Of a DNA stretch of 18,932 nucleotides, positions 7,211 to 14,242 are shown in pieces. Position numbers and translations under genes: made by a program. Position 1 is the first letter of the stretch. Every line of letters begins with the position of its first letter. Source of the DNA: Salinisphaera sp. UBA1666 (lineage in GTDB: Bacteria > Pseudomonadota > Gammaproteobacteria > Nevskiales > Salinisphaeraceae); assembly GCA_002320455.1 (NCBI GenBank), contig DCKU01000130.1, positions 11,605 through 30,536 on the forward strand, read 5' to 3'. The notes beneath the pieces are model-generated. The model was not told the origin of the DNA and made no database searches. It saw only the letters and a list, made by a program, of their open reading frames with translations.

Positions 7211-7696
7211 ATGAGCCAAGCCACCCTGAACGATCTGTTTTTCACCGCCGCCCGCAAGATGGTGGACGGCGAGCGTCGTATCGTTGATGTCTATCCGCGC
7301 TTTGCCAAAGCTTTTTCCGATGACGCGCTGGGCAGCGAAATGAGCACCCTGGCCGATAACGCCACGCAACACGCCGATCGGCTAGACGGTGTGTTGAAGG
7401 ACGGCACCGGAAACGAGGCCTCACTGGACAATCTGGGCGTCGATGCCCTGATCCGGGAAGCCGATGCTGTGATCGAGGCCTATCCCAAAGGCGCGCTGCG
7501 TGATGCGGCACTCACGGCCGTGGTCCAGCACATCGAGCACTACAAGATTGCCTAATACGGCACGCTGGCCGCCTATGCCGGTGCGCTGGATAACGATGAC
7601 TACAAGCGCGCACTGGCTGATACGCTGGACACCGCCCGCAAGGCCGACAAGACGCTGAGCGACAAGGCCACAACAGCCAATCAGGCCGCAGCCTAA
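7211..7696 (+). pseudogene. DUF892 / YciE-YciF-like ferritin-fold protein interrupted by an in-frame TAA
   Basis: The family forms small four-helix ferritin-like proteins linked to stress; their exact role is unclear. The frame from ATG 7211 reads ARKMVDGERRIVDVYPRFAKAF, then LIREADAVIEAYPKGALRDAAL and QHIEHYKIA, and stops at TAA 7553-7555 (codon 115). The same frame continues directly as YGTLAAYAGALDNDDYKRAL and DTARKADKTLSDKA to a second TAA at 7694-7696. Joined, the 161 codons match the usual family length, and the family motif at the break is EHYEIAxYGT, so the stop replaces one small residue (for example TCA to TAA). The 114-residue product would lack the last helix and its metal-binding acids. 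No clear ribosome site precedes the ATG. A sequencing error is the main alternative. Confidence 0.82.
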
Positions 7697-7710
7697 TGCT
7701 CTGATGCACT

Positions 7711-7745
7711 CGTCGGCCGCGCGGCGTTCTGCCGTGCGGCCGACG
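7711..7745 (+). terminator. Strong GC-rich hairpin after the DUF892 gene (no T-tract)
   Basis: A 15-bp stem with one G-U pair (7711-7725 against 7731-7745) closes a 5-nt GTTCT loop, 14 bp after the final stop of the DUF892 frame. The following bases GTCATGGGC contain no T-run, so it is either a U-tract-free terminator or an RNA-stabilising structure. Confidence 0.5.
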
Positions 7746-7808
7746 GTCATGGGCACGTCATCGATCCGCGGGCAGCATGGCTACGTTATTTGTTTGCAAC
7801 ACAACACG

Positions 7809-8936
7809 ATGAGCCACGTCTTGCGTTCGGCGCACAGCCTACGACTCGCCGGCCTGTTATTGCTGATCCTCAGCCAGACGGTCAGCGCCACGCCGCCGAG
7901 TCTTCACCTCATCGGCATGGCCAACGTGCCCACGGGCACGATGTTCAAGGGCACCGAAATCGGCGGCTTGTCGGGCATCGACTATGACCCGGCCCGGGAT
8001 CGCTATGTAGCTATCAGCGATAACCGCGGCGCTGAAGGTCCGGTACGTTTCTATACGCTGACGCTGGATCTTGCCGATGGCCGTCTTGATGACGACGACG
8101 TGCGCTTTGTGGGGGTAGACACCATCAAGGCCGCCGACGGCAAAGCGTTTGCGCCGGGCGTGGTTGATCCTGAAAGTATCCGCGCCACGTCGTTTCCCGG
8201 CCTGTACTACTGGACCAGCGAAGGCAATGCACGATCCGGTCTTGCCCCATTCGTGCGAGTCATGACGCCGCAGGGCGACCCGGTAGCGGCCTTTGATATC
8301 CCGCCCATCTTTACCCCCAGCACCGACCACGGTATTCGAGACAATCTGGCCTTCGAGAGCCTGACCCACGCCACCGATCGCGATCTGTGGATCACGGCCG
8401 CGGAAAACGCGCTGGTCCAGGACAGCCCGGCGGCAAGTCTTGCGACCGGCAGCCCGGTTCGGGTGCTCACGCTGGATGGCGCCACGGGCAAGCCCAGCGG
8501 ACAGTATGTCTATATCACCGAGCCCGTGGCCGGGCCGCCCAAGCCAGCGGGCGGCTTTGCCACCAACGGCCTCTCCGAGCTGCTGGCGGTCGGCCCCCAG
8601 ACCTTCATTGCACTGGAGCGCTCGTATAGCGCCGGCGTGGGTAACGATATCCGGCTGTACTTAACAAGTCTTCAAGGGGCCAGTGACGTCAGCGGCCTGG
8701 ATACGCTCATCGGCGCGAATTATCGGCCGATGAGAAAACGCCTGCTTCTGGATCTGGCCACGCTGGATATCGATCTCGACAATATCGAAGGCATCACCCG
8801 CGGGCCCGACATGGCGGGCCATCCCACGCTGGTTCTCGTCGCCGACAACAACTTCAGCAACAGCCAGCGTACCCAGATTCTGGTCTTTCGCGTCGACGAG
8901 CCGTTGCTGGCCCCGCGAACCCACTCAGGCCAATAG
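7809..8936 (+). CDS. Exported esterase-like phytase-family protein
   Basis: The product matches the family described as esterase-like activity of phytase, a secreted beta-propeller-like domain of uncertain substrate. The 375-residue protein starts with a signal peptide: Arg residues at 6 and 12, then LAGLLLLILS and likely cleavage after Ala27 (TVSA). The family pattern begins at GGLSGIDYDPARDRYVAISDNRG, then GPVRFYTLTLDL, VDPESIRA, LYYWTSEGN, NLAFESLTH, FIALERSYSAG, NIEGITRGP and LVLVADNNFS. The open frame extends upstream to 7704, but ATG 7809 is preferred because the signal peptide then lies at the very N-terminus; no clear ribosome site is seen. The 3' end overlaps the convergent azlD by 12 bp. 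Activity on phytate or esters is not established for this protein. Confidence 0.85.
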   Translation: MSHVLRSAHSLRLAGLLLLILSQTVSATPPSLHLIGMANVPTGTMFKGTEIGGLSGIDYDPARDRYVAISDNRGAEGPVRFYTLTLDLADGRLDDDDVRFVGVDTIKAADGKAFAPGVVDPESIRATSFPGLYYWTSEGNARSGLAPFVRVMTPQGDPVAAFDIPPIFTPSTDHGIRDNLAFESLTHATDRDLWITAAENALVQDSPAASLATGSPVRVLTLDGATGKPSGQYVYITEPVAGPPKPAGGFATNGLSELLAVGPQTFIALERSYSAGVGNDIRLYLTSLQGASDVSGLDTLIGANYRPMRKRLLLDLATLDIDLDNIEGITRGPDMAGHPTLVLVADNNFSNSQRTQILVFRVDEPLLAPRTHSGQ

Positions 8937-9248
8937 AAATTGGAGGCCCCAGAGCGTGCCCATACCGGCAATGAGCGTATAGAGCACGTTTCGGGTGGCC
9001 CAGGCCGTGACCACTGCTACCAGGGCGGCCGCCAGGCGAATATTGCCGGGCAGAAAAGCGATCTCGCCGTCCACGACGAGGACCATCGGCCCCACGATCG
9101 CGGCAAATACCGCCACCGGGACGAAGCGCAGTGCGGCCTTTAGGGCCTCGGGCAGCTCGATGGCATCGACCAGGGCGATCAACCCCCAGCGTAGACCAAA
9201 GGTGATCAGCCCGCCGATCGCAAGCGTTGCGACAAGCGTCGTACTCAT
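8925..9248 (-). CDS. azlD: AzlD-family branched-chain amino acid transport subunit
   Basis: AzlD is the small membrane partner of AzlC in an exporter of branched-chain amino acids and related compounds. The 107-residue product has four hydrophobic segments (TLVATLAIGGLITFGLRW, LRFVPVAVFAAIVGPMVLV, IRLAAALVAVVTAW and NVLYTLIAGMGTLWGLQF) and the family motif LRFVPVAVFAAI. The minus-strand frame runs open further upstream, but the ATG at 9248 overlaps the azlC stop by the 4-nt ATGA arrangement, which implies translational coupling and fixes the start. The 3' end overlaps the convergent phytase-like gene by 12 bp. Confidence 0.92.
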   Translation of the reverse strand: MSTTLVATLAIGGLITFGLRWGLIALVDAIELPEALKAALRFVPVAVFAAIVGPMVLVVDGEIAFLPGNIRLAAALVAVVTAWATRNVLYTLIAGMGTLWGLQFLLA

Positions 9249-9982
9249 GACGCTGACTGACGCTGGCCCAACAGACGAGCCGTCAGCATACCGGCTCCGA
9301 TACCACTCACCGCGCCCACGATCAGCCCCAGATGCCAGGGCAGCGCGTGGGCAGCGGTGGCGACCACGCCGCCCGTAACTGCCGCAGCAAAACTGGCCCG
9401 GTCGGTGATAGCCGGCACCAGCAAAGCGATAAAGGTCAGCGGCACGGCAAAGTTCAGTCCCCAATCCGGCGGAATACTGGCGCCTGCCACGGCACCTACG
9501 ACAGTGGCCACCTGCCAGCCGGCCCAGAGCGAACCCGCGGCACCTAGATAAAAGGCCACACGGCGACGACGCGTCGCACGTCCCTCAAACCCCGCCAGGC
9601 CGATCATAAATGCTTGATCCGTCAGGAAATAAGCCACCGCCGCCTTCACCACGCGGCGGGCACCGCGAAAGTACGGCGCAATCGCTGCGCTATACATCAT
9701 GAAACGCAAATTGATGAACAGCACCGTGAGCAGAATCACGACCAGCGGCGCGCCGTCGTCCACCAACTGAATCGCGGCGATCTGTGACGTACCGGCAAAG
9801 ATACAGACCGAAAGTGCAGTCGCTATCCAGGGCGAATATCCCAGGCTGGCGGTCACTACGCCGGCAATCAGCCCGAAGGGCAACACACTGATCATCAACG
9901 GAAACATGGCCCGCGCGCCGGCCATGACGTCAGAGCCGAGCGCAGGCTGGGCAGGCGTCGTCGGTGTGTGGGCGTCGTTCAC
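9245..9982 (-). CDS. azlC: AzlC-family branched-chain amino acid permease subunit
   Basis: AzlC is the large membrane subunit of the AzlCD exporter. The product has the signature MFPLMISVLPFGLIAGVV, then ALSVCIFAGTSQIAAIQL, FINLRFMMYSAAIAPYFR and FLTDQAF, followed by the C-terminal hydrophobic segments. The GTG at 9982 is chosen because AGGGG lies 8 nt before it, giving 245 residues; the frame also allows a GTG at 10012 (255 residues), with no better ribosome site. It is the first gene of the azlCD pair and is divergent from the alpha/beta hydrolase, sharing a 136-bp control region. No regulator such as an Lrp/AsnC gene is adjacent. Confidence 0.92.
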   Translation of the reverse strand: MNDAHTPTTPAQPALGSDVMAGARAMFPLMISVLPFGLIAGVVTASLGYSPWIATALSVCIFAGTSQIAAIQLVDDGAPLVVILLTVLFINLRFMMYSAAIAPYFRGARRVVKAAVAYFLTDQAFMIGLAGFEGRATRRRRVAFYLGAAGSLWAGWQVATVVGAVAGASIPPDWGLNFAVPLTFIALLVPAITDRASFAAAVTGGVVATAAHALPWHLGLIVGAVSGIGAGMLTARLLGQRQSAS

Positions 9983-10053
9983 GTCGTCATCCCCTGAACT
10001 CACAGCGCGCACTCTACGTCATCGAACGTCCGGCCGCCGCCCCGGTCAGCCCA

Positions 10054-10074
10054 CGCGGCGCGCGACGCGCCGCG
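10054..10074. repeat. Perfect 9-3-9 GC inverted repeat in the azlC/hydrolase control region
   Basis: CGCGGCGCG (10054-10062), CGA, CGCGCCGCG (10066-10074) lies between the divergent azlC and hydrolase genes. A CATAAT that could serve as -10 box for the hydrolase begins 5 bp downstream (10079-10084), without a matching -35 box. It might be an operator, or an RNA hairpin in the azlC leader. Confidence 0.45.
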
Positions 10075-10118
10075 GCGTCATAATACAAGCGTTCGATTCT
10101 CAGCCCCGTGCCCTTGTC

Positions 10119-11045
10119 ATGACCCGCGCCGTTCTGGCCGCTCATACGCTGTTTCATGTCGACACCACCGATTTGCTCATCGGCTGTCATATCCAGGGCC
10201 CGGCAGATGGCCCGCCGGCGGTGTTGCTGCACGGCTTTCCCTACGACGTGCACGGCGTGGCCGCCGCGGGCCAGCAGCTGGCAGCCGAGGGCTGGCGCGT
10301 GGTCATGCCCTATCTGCGCGGCTACGGTGCCACCCGTTTCAAAAACAACGCGATCATGCGCTCCGGCCAGCAGGCCGCGCTGGCTCATGATCTGCTTTCA
10401 CTTATTGAAGCGCTGGCACTGGATTGCCCGGTGGTGGCCGGCTTCGACTGGGGTGGACGCGCGGCCTGTATCGTCGCCGCCCTCTGGCCGGAGCGTGTGG
10501 GTGGACTGGTCACCTGCGGTGGTTACAACATCCAGAATATTCCGGCGGCTCAGCAACCGGCCGCGCCGGAACAGGAAGCACGGCTCTGGTATCAATATTA
10601 TTTTCACGCCGAGCGTGGCCGGGCAGGCCTTGCCGCGCATCGCCGCGCGCTGGCCCACCTGCTATGGCAGCAATGGTCGCCCACCTGGCGCTTCGATGCG
10701 GCCATCTTCAACGACACCGCGCAAGCCTTTGATAACCCGGATTTCGTCGACGTAGTGATTCATTCCTATCGTCATCGCTTTGGCCTGGCGCCGGCGGATA
10801 CACGCTTTGACGCCATCGAAGCACGGCTGGCCGAGCAGCCTGTCATCGATGTACCCACCGTCGTGCTCGACGGCGCGGCCAGCGGCTTGTTCGCGGTATC
10901 CGAGACGGCCGATCTTGCCCCGTATTTCGGCACCGCGTTCGAGCATCGTGTGCTGGAAGGCGTAGGCCATAATCCGCCGCAGGAAGCGCCGGCTGCGTTT
11001 GCCGATGCCATCCAATGCCTGCCGGCGCGTCGTTCCTACGACTAG
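10119..11045 (+). CDS. Alpha/beta hydrolase with Asp nucleophile (epoxide hydrolase / dehalogenase type)
   Basis: A 308-residue cytosolic alpha/beta hydrolase. The oxyanion motif HGFP is at 38-41. The nucleophile elbow is GFDWGG with Asp110 where lipases have Ser, which places it with epoxide hydrolases and haloacetate/haloalkane dehalogenases. The catalytic His is H284 in GVGHNPPQEAP, a motif of this subgroup. The charge-relay acid, usually Asp in GxxDG after strand 7, appears as Ser255 (DGAASG), so another acid must serve or activity is reduced. A cap region with several aromatics (RLWYQYYFHAER, LLWQQW) lies between. The frame is open back to 9906, but ATG 10119 fits the family start and leaves room for the promoter. 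Substrate unknown. It converges on nagA. Confidence 0.85.
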   Translation: MTRAVLAAHTLFHVDTTDLLIGCHIQGPADGPPAVLLHGFPYDVHGVAAAGQQLAAEGWRVVMPYLRGYGATRFKNNAIMRSGQQAALAHDLLSLIEALALDCPVVAGFDWGGRAACIVAALWPERVGGLVTCGGYNIQNIPAAQQPAAPEQEARLWYQYYFHAERGRAGLAAHRRALAHLLWQQWSPTWRFDAAIFNDTAQAFDNPDFVDVVIHSYRHRFGLAPADTRFDAIEARLAEQPVIDVPTVVLDGAASGLFAVSETADLAPYFGTAFEHRVLEGVGHNPPQEAPAAFADAIQCLPARRSYD

Positions 11046-11061
11046 AAAGCCCGACACGCCC

Positions 11062-11079
11062 TCACCGGATCACCGGTGA
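11062..11079. terminator. Hairpin between the convergent hydrolase and nagA genes
   Basis: TCACCGG (11062-11068), loop ATCA, CCGGTGA (11073-11079) is a perfect 7-bp stem in the 49-bp gap between the two gene ends. It is symmetric and could act on either transcript, but no T-run follows on either side, so terminator function is uncertain. Confidence 0.4.
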
Positions 11080-11094
11080 TATCGCCGTCGCGGC

Positions 11095-12303
11095 TCAGCG
11101 GCGCGCGTCTCGGCGCCGCCCCGGAAAAATAGCGCTCGCGCGATCGTCGGGGTCGTAGGCGACGGCCCCTCGTGCAATCGTCAGTCGGATCTGGCCCGTG
11201 CCATCGAGTACCAAGATATCCGCATCGAAACCCGGCGCAAGCTGGCCCTTGCGATCGGCCACGCCGAGATCGGCCGCCGCAGTACCGCTGGTCATGGCGA
11301 TCGCCTCGCGCATAGTGCAATCGGTGAACGCTCGCAGGTTGCGAAAGGCCGTGTCGAAGGTGAGCACGCTGCCGGCCAGCGTGCCGTCGGCCAGACGGGC
11401 TTCGCTGTCTTTTACTGTGACCGGCTGCCCACCGAGTTCGTATTCGCCGTCGCCCAGCCCCTTGGCCCTCATGGCATCCGTGATCGCCATGAGGCGATCC
11501 GCGCCGGCCGCGCGATGCGCCAGTTTCACCATGGCCGGGGTAACGTGCAGGCCGTCGGCGATGATTTCCGAGCGCGCGGCCGGGCTCGTAAGCAGCGCGG
11601 CGGCGGCCCCCGGCGTACGGTGATGCAGGCCGTCCATGGCATTGAACAGATGGGTGCCGCGATTGGCGCCAGCAGCGATTGCGGCCTCGGCCTGGGCGGC
11701 GCTACAGGCCGAATGGCCGATAGAGGCCCGCACGCCGTGTTCGGCCAGGTGGGCGATCAAAACGTCTCCGCCGGGCTGTTCCGGGGCCAGCGTGACCACA
11801 CGAATCTGATCACCGCTGGCCGCCTGCCAGGCATCGAAAGCGGCGATATCAGGATCAGCGATGTGCTGGGCCGGCTGGGCCCCGGCCTTGGCCGGGTTCA
11901 CGAACGGGCCTTCCAGATGTACGCCCAGCATTTCCGCCGCACCCGGCGCGCACTCGTGGCCTGCCGTATTACGCAGCGCGGCCTCGATGGCCGCAGGGGC
12001 GCCGGTCATGGTGGTGGCTAGAAACGACGTTGTGCCCTCGGCGGGCAGATAGGCCGCGATCCGCGCCAGGCCGGCCGGGTCGGCGTCCATCACGTCATCG
12101 CCCATCGCGCCGTGGATATGCGCGTCAATGAAACCGGGTATGACGCGCCAATCGGCCGGCAGCTCCAGCGTCGGCCAATCATCGTCCGGCTCGCCGGCGA
12201 TCTGCGTGCCGTCGATGGCCAGCGTGTCGGTCTCACCGTCCGGCGTGTAGATCGTGGCACCGCGCAGCTGCCAACGCGTGGCTTGATCACTCGCCGCCGG
12301 CAT
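11095..12303 (-). CDS. nagA: N-acetylglucosamine-6-phosphate deacetylase
   Basis: NagA removes the acetyl group from GlcNAc-6-phosphate to give glucosamine-6-phosphate. The 402-residue product is slightly longer than the E. coli enzyme (382). The amidohydrolase motifs are in order: DAHIHG (His62, His64), HLEGPF with metal ligand Glu131, IGHSAC with His197, GTHLFNAM with His218, and catalytic Asp276 in AITDAM. Those positions run closely parallel to E. coli NagA. The start codon at 12303 overlaps the stop of the upstream SIS-domain gene by one base (TGATG), so translation is coupled. It is the last gene of the operon. The C-terminus ends in an Arg-rich tail (PGRRRDARR). Confidence 0.95.
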   Translation of the reverse strand: MPAASDQATRWQLRGATIYTPDGETDTLAIDGTQIAGEPDDDWPTLELPADWRVIPGFIDAHIHGAMGDDVMDADPAGLARIAAYLPAEGTTSFLATTMTGAPAAIEAALRNTAGHECAPGAAEMLGVHLEGPFVNPAKAGAQPAQHIADPDIAAFDAWQAASGDQIRVVTLAPEQPGGDVLIAHLAEHGVRASIGHSACSAAQAEAAIAAGANRGTHLFNAMDGLHHRTPGAAAALLTSPAARSEIIADGLHVTPAMVKLAHRAAGADRLMAITDAMRAKGLGDGEYELGGQPVTVKDSEARLADGTLAGSVLTFDTAFRNLRAFTDCTMREAIAMTSGTAAADLGVADRKGQLAPGFDADILVLDGTGQIRLTIARGAVAYDPDDRASAIFPGRRRDARR

Positions 12304-13352
12304 CAGTAGGTACTCGTCACTTTCTGTACGTTCGGCGGCCGGTCCGGGTCATAGCCCAACGCCACGGCGCGGGCCTCCAGTGCACCGTAGACGTCGAAGG
12401 CAAGTGCCACGGCATCGGTGACGACGTGCCCGGTGGCCTGCCGGCTGACAACCCGACAGCCCGGCCCGCCCGCGGTATCGGGCAGATCCGGCCCGATGAG
12501 GGTGACGGCCGCGCCGAGGCCGGCCAGACGCTCAGCCGTCTCGATCACGCCGACCCGTGTTGCGTCGTCCAGACACACAATGAGCACGGGCGTGCCGGGG
12601 CCCACAAGCGTGAGCGGGCCATGGATGAATTCGGCCGTGGAGAACGACTCGGCCGGGGTAACACAGACTTCCTTGAACTTGAGCGCGATCTCGCGGGCGA
12701 CCCCCAGGCCCACGCCGCGCCCGAGGACAAAACCGGCCGTCTTAAAAGCCGCGAGCGCATCCGCGGGCAGCGGCGGAACCGCGTCACGACGCGCGGCCAG
12801 CGTGGCCGGCAAAGCTTCGAGTGCCGCGTGCAACCCGGCATCACCGGCCACGCCGGCCACCAGCCGGGCCGTCAGGGCCAGTGTGCCGAGATAAGTCTTG
12901 GTGGCGGCTACGGCTTTTTCCGGCCCCATGGCCAAATCCAGCGTGTGGGCCGCACCCGCGGCCAGCGGCGAGGCCGTGTCGTTGGTCACGCCCACCGTGA
13001 GCGCGCCGCGCTTGCGGGCCGCGGCCACCACGGCATTGATATCCTCGCCGGCGCCGGACTGCGAGATGGCGATCAGCACCTGCCCGGCCAGATTCGGCGT
13101 GCGGCCATAGACCGTGAACAGGCTGGGGGTCATCTCGCCGACCACACGATTCGCGAAGCGCCCGGCTATCGCCGCCATAAACGCCGCGGCGTGGGCAGAG
13201 CTGCCGCGAGCCGTCGTCCACCAGGGCGCACTGTCGTATCCGGCCAAATCAGCGACCAACGCGTCGAGCCGGTCGGTATTGGCGGCCCATTGATCGGCCA
13301 GGCGCTCCGGCGTTTCCGAAAGCTCGGCCCGCATCCGTGTCGATTCACTCAT
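12303..13352 (-). CDS. SIS-domain glucosamine-6-phosphate deaminase, NagB-II type
   Basis: Probably converts glucosamine-6-phosphate to fructose-6-phosphate and ammonia, replacing the unrelated classic NagB. The 349-residue protein has two SIS domains like the isomerase half of GlmS: ARGSS (48-52), SQSG (97-100), EKAVAATKTY (about 145-154), REIALKFKE (220-228), AEFIHGP (240-246) and a C-terminal DPDRPPNVQKVTSTY with the Lys that GlmS relatives use. The GlmS glutamine amidotransferase domain is absent, which supports deaminase rather than synthase. ATG 13352 is preferred over an upstream extension because AGGAGG lies 7 nt before it and it overlaps the kinase stop by ATGA. The neighbouring nagA and kinase make this role strong. 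Fructoselysine-type or other SIS isomerases are less likely alternatives. Confidence 0.9.
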   Translation of the reverse strand: MSESTRMRAELSETPERLADQWAANTDRLDALVADLAGYDSAPWWTTARGSSAHAAAFMAAIAGRFANRVVGEMTPSLFTVYGRTPNLAGQVLIAISQSGAGEDINAVVAAARKRGALTVGVTNDTASPLAAGAAHTLDLAMGPEKAVAATKTYLGTLALTARLVAGVAGDAGLHAALEALPATLAARRDAVPPLPADALAAFKTAGFVLGRGVGLGVAREIALKFKEVCVTPAESFSTAEFIHGPLTLVGPGTPVLIVCLDDATRVGVIETAERLAGLGAAVTLIGPDLPDTAGGPGCRVVSRQATGHVVTDAVALAFDVYGALEARAVALGYDPDRPPNVQKVTSTY

Positions 13353-14242
13353 CCAGCGGCCTCCTCGGATAACCCATCGGATAACCCATGGGCCGCCCGA
13401 GCCATGAGCGCTGCCCCAAAAGCCGCGCTGTGTGTGCAAGCGGTCAGCCGCGCGCGCAGATCGGCCGGCAGGCGCGGGGCGATGACACCGGCCAACCCGC
13501 CCATCAGGGCAAGGGCCAGATCCGCCCGCTGGCCGACCAGCGCACGGGCCACGGCGGCAACGTGGCCGGCGGCCGTATCGAGCAGCGCATCCGCCGTCTT
13601 GTTACCGGCCTCGGCGACCACCACGCGGGCATAGCGCGCGAAATCCCCGGAGGTGGCATGACAGGCCCAGGCCGAGAGCGCGGCCGCGTCGGCTTCGAAA
13701 TCCGTCATCACGGCCCTGGACAGGTCATCCGGCCGGCATCGGCCGTCGCCGGCCGCAAACGCGTGCGCCACGGCCTCCATGCCCAGCCACGCGCCGGAGC
13801 CGCGGTCGTCGTGCGGAAAGCCCCAGCCGCCGGCTCGGGCGGTCTGCCCGTCAAAACGACAGAACCCCACCACGCCGGTGCCCACCGACACAATCGCCCC
13901 ATCGGCCAGCGCGTGCGCGCCGGCACAGGCCACGTGGGCATCGGAACAGACATGCAACGAGGCATATCTCGGCGCGGCCGCCACAAAGTCACGATACGTG
14001 GCCGTGATCTCGGTGCCGGCGATGCCAATCACCACGTGTGCGTTCGCGATATCAAGATCATCCAGCGCCGGAATCGCGGCCAGACTTTGCTGAATGGCCG
14101 CCCAGGCCGGCGCTGCCTCACCGTTTAGCGACGCCGCCGGGCCGCGGGCCTCGCCGATCAGCCGGCCGACACCGTCCAGCGCTACCACGTGGGTCTTGCT
14201 GGCCCCGCCGTCGATACCGATGAAGACCGGCTCAGCGGCCAC
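13349..14242 (-). CDS. nagK: N-acetylglucosamine kinase, BadF/BadG/BcrA/BcrD ATPase family
   Basis: Phosphorylates imported GlcNAc to GlcNAc-6-phosphate, the step a PTS would perform during uptake. The 297-residue protein has the phosphate-binding DGGASKT (11-17), the probable catalytic Asp101 in SDAHVA, SVGTGVVG (119-126) and GGWGFPHDDRGSGAWLG (138-154). The usual GDEGSG is here DDRGSG, with Glu replaced by Arg. The C-terminus contains GLSDGLSE, coded by a tandem 12-bp duplication at 13366-13389. The gene overlaps the upstream transporter by 11 bp and the downstream deaminase by 4 bp. The family also phosphorylates glucosamine, so the exact sugar rests on the operon context. Confidence 0.88.
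   Translation of the reverse strand: MAAEPVFIGIDGGASKTHVVALDGVGRLIGEARGPAASLNGEAAPAWAAIQQSLAAIPALDDLDIANAHVVIGIAGTEITATYRDFVAAAPRYASLHVCSDAHVACAGAHALADGAIVSVGTGVVGFCRFDGQTARAGGWGFPHDDRGSGAWLGMEAVAHAFAAGDGRCRPDDLSRAVMTDFEADAAALSAWACHATSGDFARYARVVVAEAGNKTADALLDTAAGHVAAVARALVGQRADLALALMGGLAGVIAPRLPADLRARLTACTHSAAFGAALMARAAHGLSDGLSEEAAG
13366..13389. repeat. Perfect 12-bp tandem duplication at the 3' end of the kinase gene
   Basis: CGGATAACCCAT occurs twice back to back (13366-13377 and 13378-13389). On the minus strand it codes for the near repeat GLSD-GLSE close to the C-terminus, so the frame is kept. It looks like a replication-slippage event. Confidence 0.85.

Noticed and set aside
6142..7745. 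A mobile element as cause of the two broken genes
   Set aside because: No terminal inverted repeats, target duplications or transposase motifs were seen; a deletion and a point mutation explain the damage.
7704..7808. N-terminal extension of the phytase-like protein
   Set aside because: It would place 35 polar residues before a clear signal peptide and overlap the hairpin at 7711-7745.
9906..10118. N-terminal extension of the alpha/beta hydrolase
   Set aside because: It runs through the azlC start and divergent control region, and the extra sequence is Arg/Ser/Thr-rich shadow coding.
12426..13634. 402-codon plus-strand frame across the deaminase and kinase genes
   Set aside because: It spans two well-supported overlapping minus-strand genes, and its product is Arg/Gly-rich and low in hydrophobic order.
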